Source: Desulfuromusa sp.
GTDB taxonomy: Bacteria; Desulfobacterota; Desulfuromonadia; Desulfuromonadales; Geopsychrobacteraceae
Assembly: GCA_030590745.1 (NCBI GenBank)
Contig: JAUVCS010000078.1
Coordinates: 1-5,434 of the forward strand
Reading direction: 5' to 3'
DNA: 5,434 nt
Shown one piece after another: positions 5,418-5,434 of the stretch; position 1 is the first letter of the stretch, and each line of letters opens with the position of its first letter. Under the pieces are notes generated by a model, which worked only from the letters and a program-made list of their open reading frames with translations, was not told where the DNA came from and searched no databases. A program made the translations under genes and the position numbers.

Positions 5418-5434
5418 TAATCACGCTTACTCTG

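Overview
The window carries a minus-strand gene cluster for the methylmalonyl-CoA pathway, which interconverts succinyl-CoA and propionyl-CoA. In transcription order (right to left) it holds an XRE/cupin regulator, a full-length single-chain methylmalonyl-CoA mutase, its MeaB-type chaperone GTPase, a GxxExxY-family PD-(D/E)XK protein, and the start of methylmalonyl-CoA epimerase, which runs off the left edge. The gene set, the moderate GC content and the protein flavour suggest an anaerobic Desulfobacterota/deltaproteobacterium (Desulfuromonas, Geobacter or Pelobacter-like). This is inferred from gene content, not from a marker gene.

Layout: 1-299 epimerase (partial). 300-686 is a gap with two near-identical hairpin elements, one on each side of a decayed GxxExxY 3' end. 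687-1094 GxxExxY gene, whose ribosome binding site and first codons lie in an element arm. 1117-2094 MeaB GTPase (TTG start). 2095-2355 is a gap filled by a composite element-within-element. 2356-4494 mutase. 4495-4703 is a gap with another element. 4704-5264 regulator. 5265-5434 is its leader plus a good sigma-70-type promoter (TTGACA, 17 bp, TATACG), the only convincing promoter seen.

How the genes work together: mutase (adenosylcobalamin) converts succinyl-CoA and (R)-methylmalonyl-CoA, MeaB protects the mutase and gates its cofactor, and epimerase interconverts the R and S forms for the decarboxylase, carboxylase or transcarboxylase step. The cupin regulator probably controls the cluster. 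The GxxExxY gene has no metabolic link and looks like a passenger.

The most unusual content is non-coding. A family of imperfect hairpin elements of about 125 bp, with termini AACGGAGAGACGC..., occupies every gap to the left of the regulator except the 22 bp one, where half an arm overlaps the GxxExxY start. A second element type, with termini TAGCCACCA...TGGTGGCTA, is nested inside one copy and shares the same AT-rich core in inverted orientation. The elements therefore look modular, with a common core and exchangeable arms. Whether the GxxExxY nuclease-fold protein has any role in their spread is speculation.
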